Shown here: piece after piece, positions 62,445-64,000 of the stretch | Numbering within the stretch: position 1 is the stretch's first letter | Layout: each line of letters starts with the position of its first letter | Assembly (NCBI GenBank): GCA_003141245.1 | Contig: PLLE01000039.1 | Span: 10,575-74,574 of the forward strand | DNA: 64,000 nucleotides | Reading direction: 5' to 3' | Source: Chloroflexota bacterium | Lineage (GTDB): Bacteria; Chloroflexota; Limnocylindria; Limnocylindrales; CSP1-4 | Translations under genes and position numbers: made by a program | Notes under the pieces: generated by a model | The model's database searches: none | The model's input: only the letters and a program-made list of their open reading frames with translations | What the model was told of the DNA's origin: nothing

Positions 62445-62509
62445 GCGCTCCGGGTTCGCGTCGGTCCCGTTGGACCGCGCGTCCCGCTACGCCGAGCTAC
62501 CACGCCGGG

Positions 62510-63397
62510 CTACCAGCCCCGGACCGCCAGACGCTCCGCCTCTGGGATCGTGGCCGCCGCGATGCCGCGCATCGGGCTGCCAAGACCCTTCGAAACCTCG
62601 GCGATGATCTTGGGGTTGTCGAAGTGAAGCGTGGCTTGAACGATCGCCTCGGCGGTCTTCCTGGGGTTCTCGCTCTTGAAGATGCCCGACCCCACGAAGA
62701 CACCCTCCGCGCCGAGCTGCATCGCCAGGGCCGCGTCGGCCGGGATGGCGATGCCGCCGGCCACGAAGTTGACGACCGGCAGCCTGCCCTCCGCCGCGAC
62801 CTGCTTGACCAGGTCGTAGGGAGCGTCCATCTCCTTCGCGGCGACGAAGAGCTCGTCCTCGCGCATCGACTGCAGGCGACGGATCTCGGACATCAGGATC
62901 CGGATGTGGCGAACGGCCTCGACGATGTCGCCGGTGCCGGCTTCGCCCTTGGTCCGGATCATCGCCGCGCCCTCGTTGATTCGGCGAAGCGCCTCCCCGA
63001 GATTCCGGCAGCCGCACACGAACGGCACCTTGAAGGCGTGCTTGTCGATGTGGTTGGTTTCGTCGGCGGGCGTGAGTACCTCCGACTCGTCGATGTAGTC
63101 GACGCCAAGCGCCTCGAGAACCTGGGCCTCGACGAAATGACCGATCCGAGCCTTGGCCATGACCGGGATGCTGACCGCCGCCATGATCCCCTCGATCATC
63201 TCGGGATCGCTCATGCGGGCCACGCCGCCTGCCGCCCGAATGTCGGACGGGACGCGCTCGAGGGCCATGACGGCACACGCGCCGGCGTCCTCGGCGATCT
63301 TGGCGTGCTCAGGCGTAACGACGTCCATGATGACGCCGCCTTTGAGCATCTGGGCGAGGCCTTTCTTCGTGGCCCAGGTGGAGGTCTCGGCGGTCAT
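62510..63397 (-). CDS. pdxS: Pyridoxal 5'-phosphate synthase lyase subunit
   Basis: The 295-residue TIM-barrel enzyme has [20 protein letters not shown] (Asp25), the catalytic Lys82 in [30 protein letters not shown], and [20 protein letters not shown] with [14 protein letters not shown] (phosphate site). It makes PLP from ribose 5-phosphate, glyceraldehyde 3-phosphate and ammonia. ATG 63397 is chosen by family length. Confidence 0.97.
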   Translation of the reverse strand: MTAETSTWATKKGLAQMLKGGVIMDVVTPEHAKIAEDAGACAVMALERVPSDIRAAGGVARMSDPEMIEGIMAAVSIPVMAKARIGHFVEAQVLEALGVDYIDESEVLTPADETNHIDKHAFKVPFVCGCRNLGEALRRINEGAAMIRTKGEAGTGDIVEAVRHIRILMSEIRRLQSMREDELFVAAKEMDAPYDLVKQVAAEGRLPVVNFVAGGIAIPADAALAMQLGAEGVFVGSGIFKSENPRKTAEAIVQATLHFDNPKIIAEVSKGLGSPMRGIAAATIPEAERLAVRGW

Positions 63398-63583
63398 TTG
63401 ATCCCATTTCTTTCTGCGGCGGGGGGTGCGGGCGTGCTCCAATGAGGCGACGGCCCGCGCCGCGCTGCCGAATTATACCCGGGCACCCTGGACGACCGGC
63501 CAGGAGCCCCCCGGGGCCGTCTGGTGGTAGGGTTTCGCGACCGCCACGAAGGAGCCGCGGCCTGACCGGAGAGGCGAATCGCC

Positions 63584-64000
63584 ATGACTTACGTCGACGG
63601 CTACGTCGTGCTGCTGCCGGCGATCCCGGTCGCGGTGTGGATCCTGCGACGACGGGCGGATCGGCGATGGACGTTGCTCGCGCTGCTGGCGCTGGCACAC
63701 GCGACCGCGGTCGTGGTCCTGACCCTCTTCCCGGTGCCGATCGCCGGTCAGGACTTCTACCGCCAGACCAGGGGCATCAGCGGCGACAACGTGGTGCCGT
63801 TCGCGACGATCGTCTGGCAGCTGAGCAACCTCACCTGGAACACCATCCGACAGCTCTCGGGCAACGTCCTGCTGCTCACACCGCTCGGCGTGTACGGCCC
63901 GGCTCTCTGGCCGGCACTGCGCGATTGGCGCCGCTTCCTGGTCGTGGCCCTGGCCATCGGGGTCGCCATCGAGCTGGCCCAATTCGCCGGGTCGCTCACG
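63584..64000 (+). CDS. VanZ-like membrane protein (3' end beyond window)
   Basis: From ATG 63584, 139 codons are seen. There are membrane segments (YVVLLPAIPVAVWIL, LLALLALAHATAVVVLTLFP), then the VanZ motifs DNVVPFATIVW, RQLSGNVLLLTPLGVYGP and ALAIGVAIELAQFAGS. GGAGAGG lies before the start. Function of the wider family is unclear beyond glycopeptide tolerance in some members. Confidence 0.85.
   Translation, partial: MTYVDGYVVLLPAIPVAVWILRRRADRRWTLLALLALAHATAVVVLTLFPVPIAGQDFYRQTRGISGDNVVPFATIVWQLSNLTWNTIRQLSGNVLLLTPLGVYGPALWPALRDWRRFLVVALAIGVAIELAQFAGSLT

Overview
The window is high-GC DNA, with GTG and TTG starts common and many ATGA/GTGA gene overlaps. It probably comes from an uncultured Chloroflexota-type bacterium, possibly Limnocylindria-like. 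This is an inference from gene content: an R3H/SpoIIIAA-like ATPase near tmk, a cyclic-di-AMP receptor, pdxS-pdxT, many Thr/Pro/Ser-rich lipoproteins, F420-type LLM enzymes and an actinobacterial-type short xylose isomerase. No rRNA, convincing tRNA or CRISPR array was found.

Layout. (1) 1-1555: the end of an HtrA-like protease and amrA (AMMECR1). (2) 1728-28430: a sugar-catabolism region. It opens with a scar made of the first 53 codons of a xylose isomerase gene joined to the end of an IS21-family element (1888-2170). From 2456 to 15111, thirteen minus-strand genes encode an LLM oxidoreductase, an RbsD/FucU mutarotase, a Gfo/Idh/MocA dehydrogenase, a TIM-barrel isomerase, a LacI regulator, an MBL-fold hydrolase, a ribose/xylose-type ABC importer with two separate single-domain ATPases, a split transketolase and a cupin. 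A semialdehyde dehydrogenase and an SDR diverge from them. A second LacI gene is followed by gene debris (19949-20160). A second importer (binding protein plus two permeases, no ATPase) is encoded with a GH31 glycosidase, divergently from intact xylA-xylB. A simple reading is import of alpha-xylosides, release of xylose by GH31, and conversion by XylA and XylB to xylulose 5-phosphate, next to a second, less clear sugar-oxidation pathway that feeds the split transketolase. The 24 kb from the xylA scar to intact xylA is flanked by a 102-bp near-identical repeat.

(3) 28535-44509: mostly core metabolism. It holds amrS-amrB (the other two AmmeMemoRadiSam genes), a methyltransferase, an MFS exporter, a nitroreductase-like gene, a secreted phosphoesterase, phosphoglucomutase, alanine dehydrogenase, malic enzyme, an aromatic-type aminotransferase, a DUF5666 surface protein and a GerW/YtfJ protein. 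(4) 44726-49020: an ECF vitamin importer (S, fused A-A, T) and a transcobalamin-beta-like surface protein behind a clear cobalamin riboswitch. The short leader gene between them looks like the stump of the missing alpha-barrel partner. (5) 49238-64000: an iron-type alcohol dehydrogenase, two sigma/anti-sigma pairs, a Nudix protein, a DarA-type c-di-AMP receptor, a degenerate GGDEF protein, tmk, the R3H ATPase, pdxT, pdxS and the start of a VanZ-like gene.

The observations most worth following are the flanked sugar island with its xylA/IS21 scar, three LacI-like sites at exact 28-bp spacing before xylA, two perfect hairpins between the binding-protein and ATPase genes, and the riboswitch-led transcobalamin-like importer.
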